IMG/VR virus record: IMGVR_UViG_3300029263_000815
Span: 1-37,665 of that record
Strand: one strand, 5' to 3'
Length of the DNA stretch: 37,665 nucleotides
DNA from: a virus
Positions 1-8,981 of the stretch are shown here, in pieces (positions within the stretch are counted from its first letter, which is position 1; the number at the start of each line of letters is the position of its first letter). The notes below the pieces were generated by a model, which saw nothing but the letters and a program-made list of their open reading frames with translations, was not told the DNA's origin and searched no databases. Made by a program: the position numbers and the translations under genes.

Positions 1-1
1 A

Positions 2-598
2 ATTAAAATCGAGTCTGAACGTGCCAGTATGGACCTTGCTGAAGAGTTTGGCGAACCTTTGTGGTGTGTCGGCACTGGCATGCGTAATACTCATCTTAGG
101 GCTATTGCTCCTACCGTTAGTAACAGCAAGCTTAGTGGTAATGTATCTCCTGGTATTGAGCCTTGGGCTGCCAATGTATTTACTGAGCAAAGTGCTAAAG
201 GTACTTTTATCAGAAAAAACCCAACATTAGAAAATGTTTTAGCAAAATATAATTCAAATAATAATGACACGTGGAATAAAATATTACAAGACGGAGGATC
301 GGTACAGGATATAAATTGTTTAACTGAAGATGAAAAAGAAATATTTAAAACATTTAAAGAGATTAATCAATTAGAATTAATTAATCAAGCAGGTATAAGG
401 CAACAGTATATAGATCAAAGTGTAAGTTTAAACTTAGCTTTTCCTAGTGTTGCCACACCTAAGTGGATAAATAAAGTACATTTTGAAGCCTGGAAAAAAG
501 GTATTAAAACCTTATACTATACTCGGACTGAGTCAGTGTTACGTGGAGATATTGCTGAACAAGCAATGGATGAAAGCTGTCTTAGTTGTGACGGATAA
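2..598 (+). CDS. nrdA: Ribonucleoside-diphosphate reductase large (alpha) subunit, class I, C-terminal part
   Basis: The protein reduces ribonucleotides to deoxyribonucleotides together with a radical-generating beta subunit, supplying dNTPs for phage replication. The frame is open to the left edge, so only about the last 199 residues are present and the start lies outside. Visible signatures are SPGIEPWAANVF, the GTFIRKNPTLE segment, and KTLYYTRT. The adjacent tyrosines in KTLYYTRT match the radical-transfer pair Tyr730-Tyr731 of E. coli NrdA. The C-terminus DESCLSCDG carries a CxxC pair as expected for the swinging redox tail. It is the only gene here read rightward and it converges on the virion operon. 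I see no intein or frameshift in the visible part. The beta subunit is not in this window and is probably further left. Family assignment is firm; class Ia versus another class I subtype is not decided. Confidence 0.93.
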   Translation: MKIESERASMDLAEEFGEPLWCVGTGMRNTHLRAIAPTVSNSKLSGNVSPGIEPWAANVFTEQSAKGTFIRKNPTLENVLAKYNSNNNDTWNKILQDGGSVQDINCLTEDEKEIFKTFKEINQLELINQAGIRQQYIDQSVSLNLAFPSVATPKWINKVHFEAWKKGIKTLYYTRTESVLRGDIAEQAMDESCLSCDG

Positions 599-599
599 C

Positions 600-628
600 A
601 AAAAAAGGGGAGGTCTTGCGACTTCCCC
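600..628 (-). terminator. Intrinsic terminator of the leftward virion operon
   Basis: A 9-bp stem (607-615 with 620-628, one wobble pair) closes a 4-base loop. On the minus strand it is followed directly by seven Ts (positions 606-600). It lies just beyond the last leftward gene, so it should end the long leftward transcript. Confidence 0.8.
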
Positions 629-647
629 TTCTTGGTTACAGGATCTT

Positions 648-670
648 TGGGTATGGTGCCCATTTTTTTT
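648..670 (+). terminator. Intrinsic terminator of the rightward RNR gene
   Basis: A 6-bp stem (648-653 with 657-662, including one wobble pair) and a 3-base loop are followed by eight Ts at 663-670 on the plus strand. It sits 50 bases after the RNR stop codon and abuts the stop of the convergent gene. Confidence 0.65.
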
Positions 671-675
671 GACCC

Positions 676-963
676 TTATCTTCTATATACTTTATCTTCT
701 ATTTTATCTAAACGAATATTTTGTTCTTTAATGTGCTCTTCAAGAAATGTAATCTTCTGATCTATAAGATCATGAGACTGCATGGGAGGTAGTTGTTTAG
801 CTACTTCTATTTCCGATGCGTTAATTGCAATTTGTTTAGTTAAAGTAGAATAAGTCATTGTTATACTTATTAAACCACCAATAATTAAAATAACGGTTTT
901 TAAATCTAAACTTAAATCTGGTTTACCATCCCCATCAATGTCTACACCTATTTCCTTTTTCAT
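676..963 (-). CDS. Small membrane protein with EF-hand-like loop and coiled coil; possible inner-membrane spanin
   Basis: This is a 95-residue protein and the last gene of the leftward operon. Residues 8-20 read DIDGDGKPDLSLD, the Asp spacing of a calcium-binding EF-hand or dockerin loop. One hydrophobic membrane segment follows at about 22-38. The remainder is a charged amphipathic helix (about 50-93) likely to form a coiled coil. It begins 3 bases after the stop of a predicted lipoprotein gene. A one-pass membrane protein with a coiled coil next to a lipoprotein fits a two-gene spanin arrangement, in which the pair joins inner and outer membranes during lysis. The acidic loop before the membrane segment is not typical of spanins. 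The alternative is an unrelated membrane-anchored structural or lysis helper. Confidence 0.6.
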   Translation of the reverse strand: MKKEIGVDIDGDGKPDLSLDLKTVILIIGGLISITMTYSTLTKQIAINASEIEVAKQLPPMQSHDLIDQKITFLEEHIKEQNIRLDKIEDKVYRR

Positions 964-966
964 AAT

Positions 967-1353
967 TTATTTTTTACCCTTCATTAATCTATTTGAATTT
1001 GTTCTTCTTACAACAGGAACTGTTTTAATAGGCGGCGGATTTCTTTTAACATCTCCACCGGTTTTATTTCCACCACTTCCTCTTGATCCTCTATTACTAG
1101 AATATCTAAATTTATAATTATTATAACCATAATATTGATTACTATAATAAGGTTTATAATTACTATAAACAGGATAATAATTATTATATATAGTAGGTCT
1201 AATTCTATCAATAGCAACAAGTATTGTATCTCCTTCCATTGTTACAGCAACTACATGACTAGCAACAGGTTGCTTTACATATGTTCCGCAACTGTAAACA
1301 AATAATAACATTATTATTATTAATAAAATAAATGGTAGAAATAGTTTTTTCAT
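967..1353 (-). CDS. Predicted lipoprotein, Tyr/Asn-rich; possible outer-membrane spanin
   Basis: This is a 128-residue protein. A basic N-terminus, a long hydrophobic stretch (about 5-20) and VYSC with Cys22 form a plausible signal peptidase II lipobox, so the mature protein would be lipid-anchored. Residues about 54-85 are unusually rich in Tyr and Asn (YNNYYPVYSNY and similar). A Gly/Ser/Arg-rich piece and a PPPIKTVPVV proline stretch follow, and the tail is basic. It lies immediately upstream of the small membrane protein gene, with a 3-base gap. Lipoprotein plus proline-rich segment plus this neighbour suggests an outer-membrane spanin. A secreted or virion-associated lipoprotein is the alternative. 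The lipobox is my reading, not a computed prediction. Confidence 0.6.
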   Translation of the reverse strand: MKKLFLPFILLIIIMLLFVYSCGTYVKQPVASHVVAVTMEGDTILVAIDRIRPTIYNNYYPVYSNYKPYYSNQYYGYNNYKFRYSSNRGSRGSGGNKTGGDVKRNPPPIKTVPVVRRTNSNRLMKGKK

Positions 1354-1354
1354 G

Positions 1355-1462
1355 TTATTTTCTTAAAGATTTAAGCATTTTATCTATAATGCCAGATTGT
1401 TTTTTATGCATTGCTGATGCTCCTTTTAATTCTTTACTAATTTTTTTTAGTTTATCTTTCAT
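1355..1462 (-). CDS. 35-residue basic small protein
   Basis: The reading frame begins MKDKLKKISKELKG and ends in TAA. It is lysine-rich and predicted largely helical, with one Cys-free amphipathic helix (KISKELKGASAMHKK). Its ATG overlaps the TGA of the preceding 50-residue gene (ATGA), and the lipoprotein gene starts 2 bases after its stop. The tight packing and coupling support a real gene. Function is unknown. A helical DNA-binding or virion accessory peptide is possible but not shown. Confidence 0.5.
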   Translation of the reverse strand: MKDKLKKISKELKGASAMHKKQSGIIDKMLKSLRK

Positions 1463-1611
1463 TTCTTTTTAATTTTAACACAGTTATTAACCATTTTAAC
1501 TTTTCCGTTTTTATCTTTTTTTCCACTAGGTGATTTTTTCTTACCCTTTGCTACATATCCTTTCCAGCAAGTAGGTTTTTTTCTCATTTTTTTTAATAAA
1601 GGTGATTCCAT
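1459..1611 (-). CDS. 50-residue lysine-rich protein with CWKGY motif
   Basis: The frame begins MESPLLKKMRKKP and contains TCWKGYVAKGKKK, then a GKVKMVNNC stretch. About 40% of residues are Lys or Arg. The pattern C-W-x-G-Y followed some 27 residues later by N-C recurs, as I recall it, in small proteins and protein tails of many marine phages, where its role is unknown. The gene begins 2 bases after the stop of the giant 2452-residue gene, and its stop TGA overlaps the next ATG. Position within the late operon suggests a virion or DNA-associated role. I cannot assign a function. Confidence 0.6.
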   Translation of the reverse strand: MESPLLKKMRKKPTCWKGYVAKGKKKSPSGKKDKNGKVKMVNNCVKIKKK

Positions 1612-1613
1612 AT

Positions 1614-4600
1614 TTATAACTTTAGTTTTTTAAATTTTAATTTGTTAAACTTTAATTTGTTAAAATTAAGCTTACTATTGGACCTTGATTTCCGTTTAGA
1701 TCTTTTTGAACCAAATATTTTCTTTCTTTCTTTTTGTATTTTTTCTTCAGAAATCCAATCTAATTCCCATTTGGCCCAACCTAAAACAGTTGCAACTCTT
1801 TGCCACTCTTCATTGTCTGAATTAGAAGCTTCTTTTAAATTTTGTAGTTTTTTTATAGCTCTATCTAAAGGAAAATTAGTAGTTGCGCTTACAACTTGAC
1901 CACTTGCAAGCCAAGCTGGATTATCTAATGACCAACCTTTTTCAATTATTTCTTTTTTATTCCAATCCCATGTTCTACCTGCAGATCTTAGTTTACCTAT
2001 TTTAGAAGATACAGGAGGCGAAATATCTAATAATTCAATAGCCGCATCTTGAGCTTTACCACCTGAAGCTAGTTTCATTATTGCATTTTTTAATGCTGAT
2101 ATAGCAGCTCCATGAAATCCAATTCCTCTAAGTAAAGAATCTGCCATACCATTGACAATAGCAATATTCTTTTTTTCTTTTAAATTTTCTCTGGCTAAAT
2201 CTTCTCCTTCTTCTTCATCATCAAACGCTAATGCAAACAAAGCTTGCTGTAAAGCATTAAACACAACATTTTGAATCATACCATAGTATAATATTTTAGA
2301 AATATTAGTTTTATCATCTCCTCGGCGATTCTTAATGTCACTAGCAGCTTTTTGCATTAATCGAGCATATTGAGCTGGAGTGTTGGCAAAAGCTAATATA
2401 ATACGTCCTAAAGGACCAGCTTGTTGAGCACTAATTCTATCAGGTCTACTTGACTGTTGTGACTCTTCGGCTGTTTCTCTAAAATCTTGAAACGCTTGAG
2501 CTTCAGCATCTTTCTGAGACATGCCTTCTTTTAAATAAGATTTAAGTCTATTTCTATAAAATGTAGCTCCACCAGATGCTATAGCAAAACTATCTGCTAT
2601 TTGCGTAGGTAAAAATCCTAATTTTAAAACTTTATTAATAAAAGCTTTAGCTTTGTTTTTAGACTCAGCAGCTATTTCAGCAATATCAGCTTCACTTACA
2701 TTTATTTTTAAACCATTACGTCTTTGAATTAAATAATTAGAATTAATTAATTTAACAACATCACTCCAATATTGTGGTTGATTAGCAAAAGCAGTTGCAG
2801 CTTTTAATGGATTATTATCTGTAAAATTAACAAAATTAAAAGATGATATAGTTTGTAAAACAGCTGACTTATCGTTAAAAAACATAATAGAACCTACCGC
2901 TCCATTAATCCAATCAGTAAATCTACCAGTTAAACTGTCGCCTGGAAATGTTCTGTTGCTACCAGATTTCATTCTACCTAGTATGTTTTCTAAAGCACTT
3001 CTATAACCTTTACCATAAGAAGCTTCTAACTTGTTTAGATTTGTTTCATTAAAAACAGTATCTACGTTTTCTTGCCATTGTTTTAAGTATTTAGCTCTAA
3101 CAGTAGTGTTTAAACTAGACAGTAAGTCTGTTTGAATAGTACCAGCCAACCAACTGTCATCTGGTTTAGGATAACCATTTTCTTTATTAATATTGATTAA
3201 TTGCTCTGAAAAATTAATTAAATTAGAGTCGCTTTCTACGTATAGGTTTAATTCTTTTAAATCAGCTTTTGATAAACCAGGAACTTGCATGCCTTGTTTA
3301 GTCCAAGTATAAGCTCTCACAGCTTGAGCTACAGTGTATGGTTCTCCGGGTATTTTTTTATTTAAATCTTTTTTAGAAATACTTAAAACCTTTTTTAATC
3401 CCTTAAAATCATTAGCTAAGGAAACACTAGCATCGGATATTTCTACATTAGCTCTAGCAAAAGGATCTAAAAAGTTTTCTTTAATCCAAGCTATAGTAGC
3501 ATCTCCTTTTTTACCTTTTCCAGCAAAATATCTAGTTAAACCTACAAAGTCCTGAGCTGATGGTGGTATACCTAATAAATCAAACTTACCTTTACCTTTT
3601 CCAGCAATCTCTCCTTTAGATCTACCATATCTTTTTTCTGATCTTATACCTGTTGCATTTTCTAGTATATCATTAAAGTCTTGATCTAATTTTTCTCCTT
3701 TACTATCTTTAACTCTTGCCTCCATAGCTTGATTATCTAAATCAGCCATTTGATCAAGCATTTGTTTAGTAGTATCTTTAGGGTTTACATCTTGTTTAGA
3801 ATCTTTTATTAAAGCTTCATTGTATTTTCTTAAATCTACAAAGTTTTTATTGTTATTTATCTTAGCAGATAGCCAACCCATCTCTGATTGAATGTCTTCG
3901 CCTTTAGAAGATTTAGTTATAATTTCATTAAAAGTTTGAACATTGTCTGGATTACTAAATATTTTAGATTTGTTTTTAGCATCAAAAACATTTTCTGCAG
4001 CCTTCCTTGATTGATCAAATAAATCTTGTTTTAGCTTTATAGTAAAAACATCTAAAGCTTCTAAAGCTTTTTTACTAGCTATTCTATTATGAATAACTTT
4101 ATCAAGAGTTAAACCAGTTTCTAAATCTAATATTGATGATGCGGGAACTCCAGCTAGTAAAAACATAGCTTCTGAAACCATACCAATCTCAAACAGTTCT
4201 GGAATACTAGTTTTTCCTGCTGTTTCAATATCAAAATTAAGTCCTTTTGCAGCTAAACCTTTAGTTATAATTCCTTGATCTGCAGCTAATTGAATATCAG
4301 TATCTAATATTGTTTGTGTATATCTTGAAGAGTATAGCGGATAAAGAGTTTTAAATTTACCAGATTCAATACTTTTAAGAATGTTTATATTAAAATTTAA
4401 ACTTTGTATATTATGCTCTCTTTGAAAAAGATCTAAAACACCCTTAACAGCTTTATTATAACCAGGTTGCATGGAAACAGTCGTAACCACAGCACCTTGT
4501 CTAGGTATTCCAGCTGTTAAACTACTTTGTAATTGAAGTAGTTTAGAAATATTCTGAAGAGCTAATGTCTTGTTTGGAGCATTTGCGTAATAATCATTTA

Positions 4601-7600
4601 GTTTATTATAAAAATAATCTCTTGTGCCTTGTATTGCTTTTTTTCTGGCTTTTGTAATATATTTACTTGTAATTTTATCTGCTAGTTCTTTTTGTGCTTT
4701 TGCAGTCTTCGGATCATTAGCTTCTTTTATTAATTTTTCAGTACTAGCATAAGCTGGTGACAAAGAAACCGCTTGTTTTGGATTAAAAATGACTTCAATA
4801 GTTCCATCTTCTTTCACTTCAATTCCATTAAAATCAGTTATTTTATTATTTAAAACAAAGTTATTCTTTCTAAAATCGCTACCTTTTTTAGTAGATATAG
4901 CTTGTGGTACTTGTTTACCAGCGCTATTTTTTCGTGTTCCAGAACTATACATTGGAACCACTCCACCACCAAAAGTGCTACCAAACATAGATAATTCAAC
5001 AAATCTAGGATCTAAAGTATTAGTAAAATCTTGTGCAAATCCTAAAAACTGACTTTCACCTTCAAGAGTCATTAAATCTAGCATCTCAATATCTTGTTCT
5101 TTTGCAAACTGATTCATGTTTTTATATGAATCAAAATCAACTTTTACACCAGGAGAAGTTGCTTGAGAAATATTTTTCTCTGCTCTTAATTCTTTCGGTG
5201 TAATATCTAAACCAGATGTCTTCCAGTTTTGTTTTGTAACTTTTATAGCTGGACCTAAAAAATCTTTTTCATCCTTAGGTTTTCCCTTTATATAATCATC
5301 AATAATTGCATTTATATTTTGACCACTATAAGCCTCACTCCTTACGTGTATACCAAAATTATTTAATTCATTTACTTGAGCTTGAAGAGGTAGCGAAGAC
5401 TTTGACACAGCCTCTTGTTCTACATTTTTTCCAAAATCTTTTTTAACTTTATCAATAATGTTATCTACAGATTCTTGTCTACCTTCTTGATACTTATATA
5501 TTAAAGCAGGATCATTTAAAGTTTTAAAAGTTAAATCATCTGCAAGCGTTTCAGCCACACTACCTAATAATGAAGTTTTTCTAGTACCTCTTTTACTTGG
5601 TGCAATTGCTTGACCTACGAAATATTCAGCAAATTCTCTTTTACTTATTTTCTTTTTAATAAATTTAGGCGGTCCAGATTTATCATCAGCAATAAGTTTG
5701 CCTTCAATAAAACCATTTTTAACCATGTTGTTATAACCTCTTACTTCATCTACAGTTTGCCTATAAGGTGTACCATCTTCATTTAGTTTTTGTTCTGCAA
5801 ACTCTTTATAACGTTTGTTTATAATAGATTGAGGTAGAGCAGTGTATATATAATCAAAATTTGTTCTAATAAAATCTTCAAACTTAGGCGTTGTGTTTAA
5901 AAGCTTTTTTAATTCAGGACCAAGCTTTTTATTAAAACTTTCTAGCATTTTTGGCCTAAACTCATTTGTACCAATTAAATTTATATTATCTTTAAACGAT
6001 TGCTCTATAGTAGATTTAACTAAAGGTTCTAAATCTTTTCCGTTTAATATATCTTTAATTAAATTTCTTCTTTTTCTTTTAGGCTCTTGAGGTTTTTCAT
6101 CAACTAAAACATCACCTTCTAGGTCTGTAGAAAGTATAGAATTAGCTTCGTCTAACAAAGACTGATCTATTTGTATATCAATACCTAAATCATTAAGAGC
6201 GTTTAAAGATTTATTATAAGCTTGAGCCATTATCCAACCATCCATTGAATCGTTTTGTGTTGGTTCAAAATTCATTATATGAATTTCTAACTCTGTTTGG
6301 GCAAAGTCTAAATAAGTATCCATATCAAAACCATCTAATGTAGAAAACGCAGCTTTACCTGTTTTAGGTTGAGACCGTGTAGCATAAAACTTCATCAAAG
6401 GTTCATAATTTTTAGCAATTTCACGTGCTACTTTACCTTTAGATTCACCACCTTTATTAAATGCCTCAAGATTTTTTTGAAATAAACCATCAATTTTTGC
6501 TTTATTAGCTACAGGATCAAAACCAGCCTGTATTAAAACTTTAGAGTCTACGGTTCTTGCTCCTTCACCAATAGCTTTATTTTTTAAATATCCTTCAGCA
6601 GCTCTAGATAAATTACCTTTAGTTTGACCTTTGCTAAAATCCTGCAAAAAATTAAATGCTTGTCTACCGTCAGTAAAAGTATTGTCACCTGTAAAAGGTT
6701 TCATTATTTTGTTAAAAAATTGTAATAAAGTATCTCCTAAGTTTTTATTATAAGACACTTGACCATTAACCATTTTATCGCTTACTGCGTTAAAAAACTC
6801 TTCATATTGTGCCGCTGTGCTATATCCTTTTAATCCTAGCTCAGTATCTATTTGTTTAACAAGCTTAGAGTTGTTTTTATTTAAATAAGTTCTTAAAGCG
6901 TTATAACCTGTTTTAAAATCACCTGGGTTTGTACCTATAGCTCTACCTAAAACACCGTGTAAAATTTCATGACTACCAGTTGTACCATCCCATTGTTGTA
7001 GAGTTTTTTCTTGATTAACAAAAAACTCTTGAACTAGGGTACCATCTTTTTTATAATACTGTAAGTTTTCACCTTTTTTCCTTTTTAAATCATCAACTCT
7101 TTGATCTATTGTTTTGCCATCTGCAAAAGTAACCCCTTCACTTTGCAATTGTTCAAGTCTTTCTCTGTATTCGGTATCAATAGCTTTTTCATCTTTTAAT
7201 ACTCTACCATCTAAATTATCAACTTTAGCTATAGATTCTACTTGTTTAACTATGTTTTTAGCTAATTTTTCTTTTTGTGTATTTTCCCAAGTCTTTTGAC
7301 TGTTTTCAAATATTCTAGCGTTTTCATTTGTTTTTTCTGTAATTAGTTCGTTTTGAATATCTTTTTGCGATTGCGTTAACGTTTGATCATTTTTTAATGA
7401 AAGATTTGCATCACCTATTTGTTTAACATTTTTTGCGGTAGCTATTTGATCTTCCTTAGACATGTCTTGTATTATAGCACCTGCCAATCTTTTATTATTC
7501 TCAATTTTATTTTTTAATTTCTTAATTTCTTGAGCAACGGCTGGACTAGCCATTGTTCTATTAGCTACAACAAGTTTATTTAATCTAGCACCATCTTTTA

Positions 7601-8972
7601 TATTTTGTGCTGTCATTGCTAATGGTGTTAATCTTTCATCACGTAGTCTTCTGTTTTTATTGTTTATAGCGGTACCTGCAGACATACCACCACCAATTAG
7701 AGAACTGATTAAAAATGTATCAAAAACTCTTTTTGCTACACCGTTATAGTCAAATTCACCATCTTTATTGTAAAAATTATTTATTTTTCCTTCGGTAAAA
7801 GCGTAATCTATTATTCCATTAAATTCTTGAGCAGCTACTTCAGAAGTTCCTTCCCAAAAAGCACCTCCAGCAATAACTCTCATTAATCCTTTTGCAGCTT
7901 CTTCTGTTGGTTCTTTAAAACTTTTTATTAATCCTTTAGCTAAACCTCTTGTAACAGTTTCACTTGCTAGCTCTACACCACCTTGAACTAATGCAGTCCC
8001 ATACATGCTCCAACCTCTGTCTTGAGGACTAGCTTCGCTTAATTTTTCATAAGCACTACCCGTAGCGCTTGCGCCTAATAAAACCATACCTGCTGGCCCC
8101 ATAAATGCCATAGCAACAGACGGAGCTGCCTCAACTACACCTTGAACAGTTTGATCAGCGGCTACTCCAAAATTAAGAGCATACAAGTTTTCACCAATAG
8201 TGTTGTCATAATCTCCTCCAGTTGTTTTAAAGCTTTCAGTAGCTTCTTGAAACTCATCATAACTTTTTTCTCTTTCTAAAAACGCTTTTTTTCCTTTTCC
8301 TGAAATTCCAGGGGTTTCGTTTGCGATCTCAACAAATAAATTTTGATATGAAATTCTTTCGTTAGGAGTTAAGTCAGGTTGATATAAATCAAGATAAGCT
8401 CCACTTACTGTATCATAAAAACCTTTTCTTAAATCTATATCTATAGATTCATAAGTTCCTACTAAAACATCGGATAATCTTGCTACTTTATCTATAGCAA
8501 AAACATCATTAACAAGAGCTCCAACTGTTTCTGCAGAGTTAACAGCTTTAAGAGCTTCAAAACCTAATTTTAAATTATCAGTAAAACTTAATGCATTTTC
8601 TTCTGTTTGTTCTTCTTGTTCTTCTACTACTTCTAATGGATTAAAATCATCTGTTATTAAACCAATTTCTTCCGCTTTTTTAATTCCGTTATCTATAGGA
8701 TTTAAAACTTCAATTTTTTCTTCTGATAAATCCGAAGAAATAACTTCCGAAGGTAACTCCGTATCGGACGCTATGTCTTCTCCTGCAGTCGCATCCTCTA
8801 CTACAGGCGTTGTCTTTCCTGGCTCAACAGCATCTTGTTCTTCAACTTGTTTTAAAGCTTTAAACTCTGCTTTTTTAATATCAATTTGAGCTTGAATTTC
8901 TTCTTTTGATAACCCTTCTTCGGTTAATTTATCAATGAGATTTTGTAATTCTTCAATTTGTTCTTTATCCAT
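1614..8972 (-). CDS. Giant internal virion (DNA-ejection) protein with embedded HEILH metallopeptidase motif
   Basis: At 2452 residues this is the largest gene, the third of a 262/694/2452-residue series at the end of the virion module. The N-terminus is a charged helical hairpin followed by an acidic, low-complexity linker (about 45-115). Hydrophobic, glycine-rich segments occur near 280-305 and 425-440 and again near 2225-2250; they could insert into membrane. A zinc-peptidase motif HEILH lies at 668-672, with a candidate third ligand in YEEFFNAV (Glu724/725). Most of the rest looks helical. The C-terminus ends in short Asn-Lys-Leu repeats. By order, size and composition it resembles T7 gp16-type ejection proteins and the polyvalent giant proteins of marine phages. 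T7 gp16 carries a lytic transglycosylase; I see none here, so a peptidase may replace it. Function is inferred. Confidence 0.7.
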   Translation of the reverse strand: MDKEQIEELQNLIDKLTEEGLSKEEIQAQIDIKKAEFKALKQVEEQDAVEPGKTTPVVEDATAGEDIASDTELPSEVISSDLSEEKIEVLNPIDNGIKKAEEIGLITDDFNPLEVVEEQEEQTEENALSFTDNLKLGFEALKAVNSAETVGALVNDVFAIDKVARLSDVLVGTYESIDIDLRKGFYDTVSGAYLDLYQPDLTPNERISYQNLFVEIANETPGISGKGKKAFLEREKSYDEFQEATESFKTTGGDYDNTIGENLYALNFGVAADQTVQGVVEAAPSVAMAFMGPAGMVLLGASATGSAYEKLSEASPQDRGWSMYGTALVQGGVELASETVTRGLAKGLIKSFKEPTEEAAKGLMRVIAGGAFWEGTSEVAAQEFNGIIDYAFTEGKINNFYNKDGEFDYNGVAKRVFDTFLISSLIGGGMSAGTAINNKNRRLRDERLTPLAMTAQNIKDGARLNKLVVANRTMASPAVAQEIKKLKNKIENNKRLAGAIIQDMSKEDQIATAKNVKQIGDANLSLKNDQTLTQSQKDIQNELITEKTNENARIFENSQKTWENTQKEKLAKNIVKQVESIAKVDNLDGRVLKDEKAIDTEYRERLEQLQSEGVTFADGKTIDQRVDDLKRKKGENLQYYKKDGTLVQEFFVNQEKTLQQWDGTTGSHEILHGVLGRAIGTNPGDFKTGYNALRTYLNKNNSKLVKQIDTELGLKGYSTAAQYEEFFNAVSDKMVNGQVSYNKNLGDTLLQFFNKIMKPFTGDNTFTDGRQAFNFLQDFSKGQTKGNLSRAAEGYLKNKAIGEGARTVDSKVLIQAGFDPVANKAKIDGLFQKNLEAFNKGGESKGKVAREIAKNYEPLMKFYATRSQPKTGKAAFSTLDGFDMDTYLDFAQTELEIHIMNFEPTQNDSMDGWIMAQAYNKSLNALNDLGIDIQIDQSLLDEANSILSTDLEGDVLVDEKPQEPKRKRRNLIKDILNGKDLEPLVKSTIEQSFKDNINLIGTNEFRPKMLESFNKKLGPELKKLLNTTPKFEDFIRTNFDYIYTALPQSIINKRYKEFAEQKLNEDGTPYRQTVDEVRGYNNMVKNGFIEGKLIADDKSGPPKFIKKKISKREFAEYFVGQAIAPSKRGTRKTSLLGSVAETLADDLTFKTLNDPALIYKYQEGRQESVDNIIDKVKKDFGKNVEQEAVSKSSLPLQAQVNELNNFGIHVRSEAYSGQNINAIIDDYIKGKPKDEKDFLGPAIKVTKQNWKTSGLDITPKELRAEKNISQATSPGVKVDFDSYKNMNQFAKEQDIEMLDLMTLEGESQFLGFAQDFTNTLDPRFVELSMFGSTFGGGVVPMYSSGTRKNSAGKQVPQAISTKKGSDFRKNNFVLNNKITDFNGIEVKEDGTIEVIFNPKQAVSLSPAYASTEKLIKEANDPKTAKAQKELADKITSKYITKARKKAIQGTRDYFYNKLNDYYANAPNKTLALQNISKLLQLQSSLTAGIPRQGAVVTTVSMQPGYNKAVKGVLDLFQREHNIQSLNFNINILKSIESGKFKTLYPLYSSRYTQTILDTDIQLAADQGIITKGLAAKGLNFDIETAGKTSIPELFEIGMVSEAMFLLAGVPASSILDLETGLTLDKVIHNRIASKKALEALDVFTIKLKQDLFDQSRKAAENVFDAKNKSKIFSNPDNVQTFNEIITKSSKGEDIQSEMGWLSAKINNNKNFVDLRKYNEALIKDSKQDVNPKDTTKQMLDQMADLDNQAMEARVKDSKGEKLDQDFNDILENATGIRSEKRYGRSKGEIAGKGKGKFDLLGIPPSAQDFVGLTRYFAGKGKKGDATIAWIKENFLDPFARANVEISDASVSLANDFKGLKKVLSISKKDLNKKIPGEPYTVAQAVRAYTWTKQGMQVPGLSKADLKELNLYVESDSNLINFSEQLININKENGYPKPDDSWLAGTIQTDLLSSLNTTVRAKYLKQWQENVDTVFNETNLNKLEASYGKGYRSALENILGRMKSGSNRTFPGDSLTGRFTDWINGAVGSIMFFNDKSAVLQTISSFNFVNFTDNNPLKAATAFANQPQYWSDVVKLINSNYLIQRRNGLKINVSEADIAEIAAESKNKAKAFINKVLKLGFLPTQIADSFAIASGGATFYRNRLKSYLKEGMSQKDAEAQAFQDFRETAEESQQSSRPDRISAQQAGPLGRIILAFANTPAQYARLMQKAASDIKNRRGDDKTNISKILYYGMIQNVVFNALQQALFALAFDDEEEGEDLARENLKEKKNIAIVNGMADSLLRGIGFHGAAISALKNAIMKLASGGKAQDAAIELLDISPPVSSKIGKLRSAGRTWDWNKKEIIEKGWSLDNPAWLASGQVVSATTNFPLDRAIKKLQNLKEASNSDNEEWQRVATVLGWAKWELDWISEEKIQKERKKIFGSKRSKRKSRSNSKLNFNKLKFNKLKFKKLKL
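1626..1670. repeat. Three imperfect 15-bp tandem repeats at the 3' end of the giant gene
   Basis: Units at 1626-1640, 1641-1655 and 1656-1670 share a TTTGTTAAA-type core. In the coding frame they give NKLKF-like pentapeptides just before the stop codon. This looks like slippage-type expansion of a basic tail. Confidence 0.75.
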
Positions 8973-8981
8973 ATTATTTAA

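Noticed and set aside
483-731. 82-residue plus-strand frame running from RNR into the gap
   Set aside because: It overlaps RNR in another frame and crosses both terminators.
1008-1220. 70-residue Ile-rich frame within the lipoprotein gene
   Set aside because: It is a shifted reading of the Tyr/Asn codon-rich segment; the Ile run is a composition artefact.
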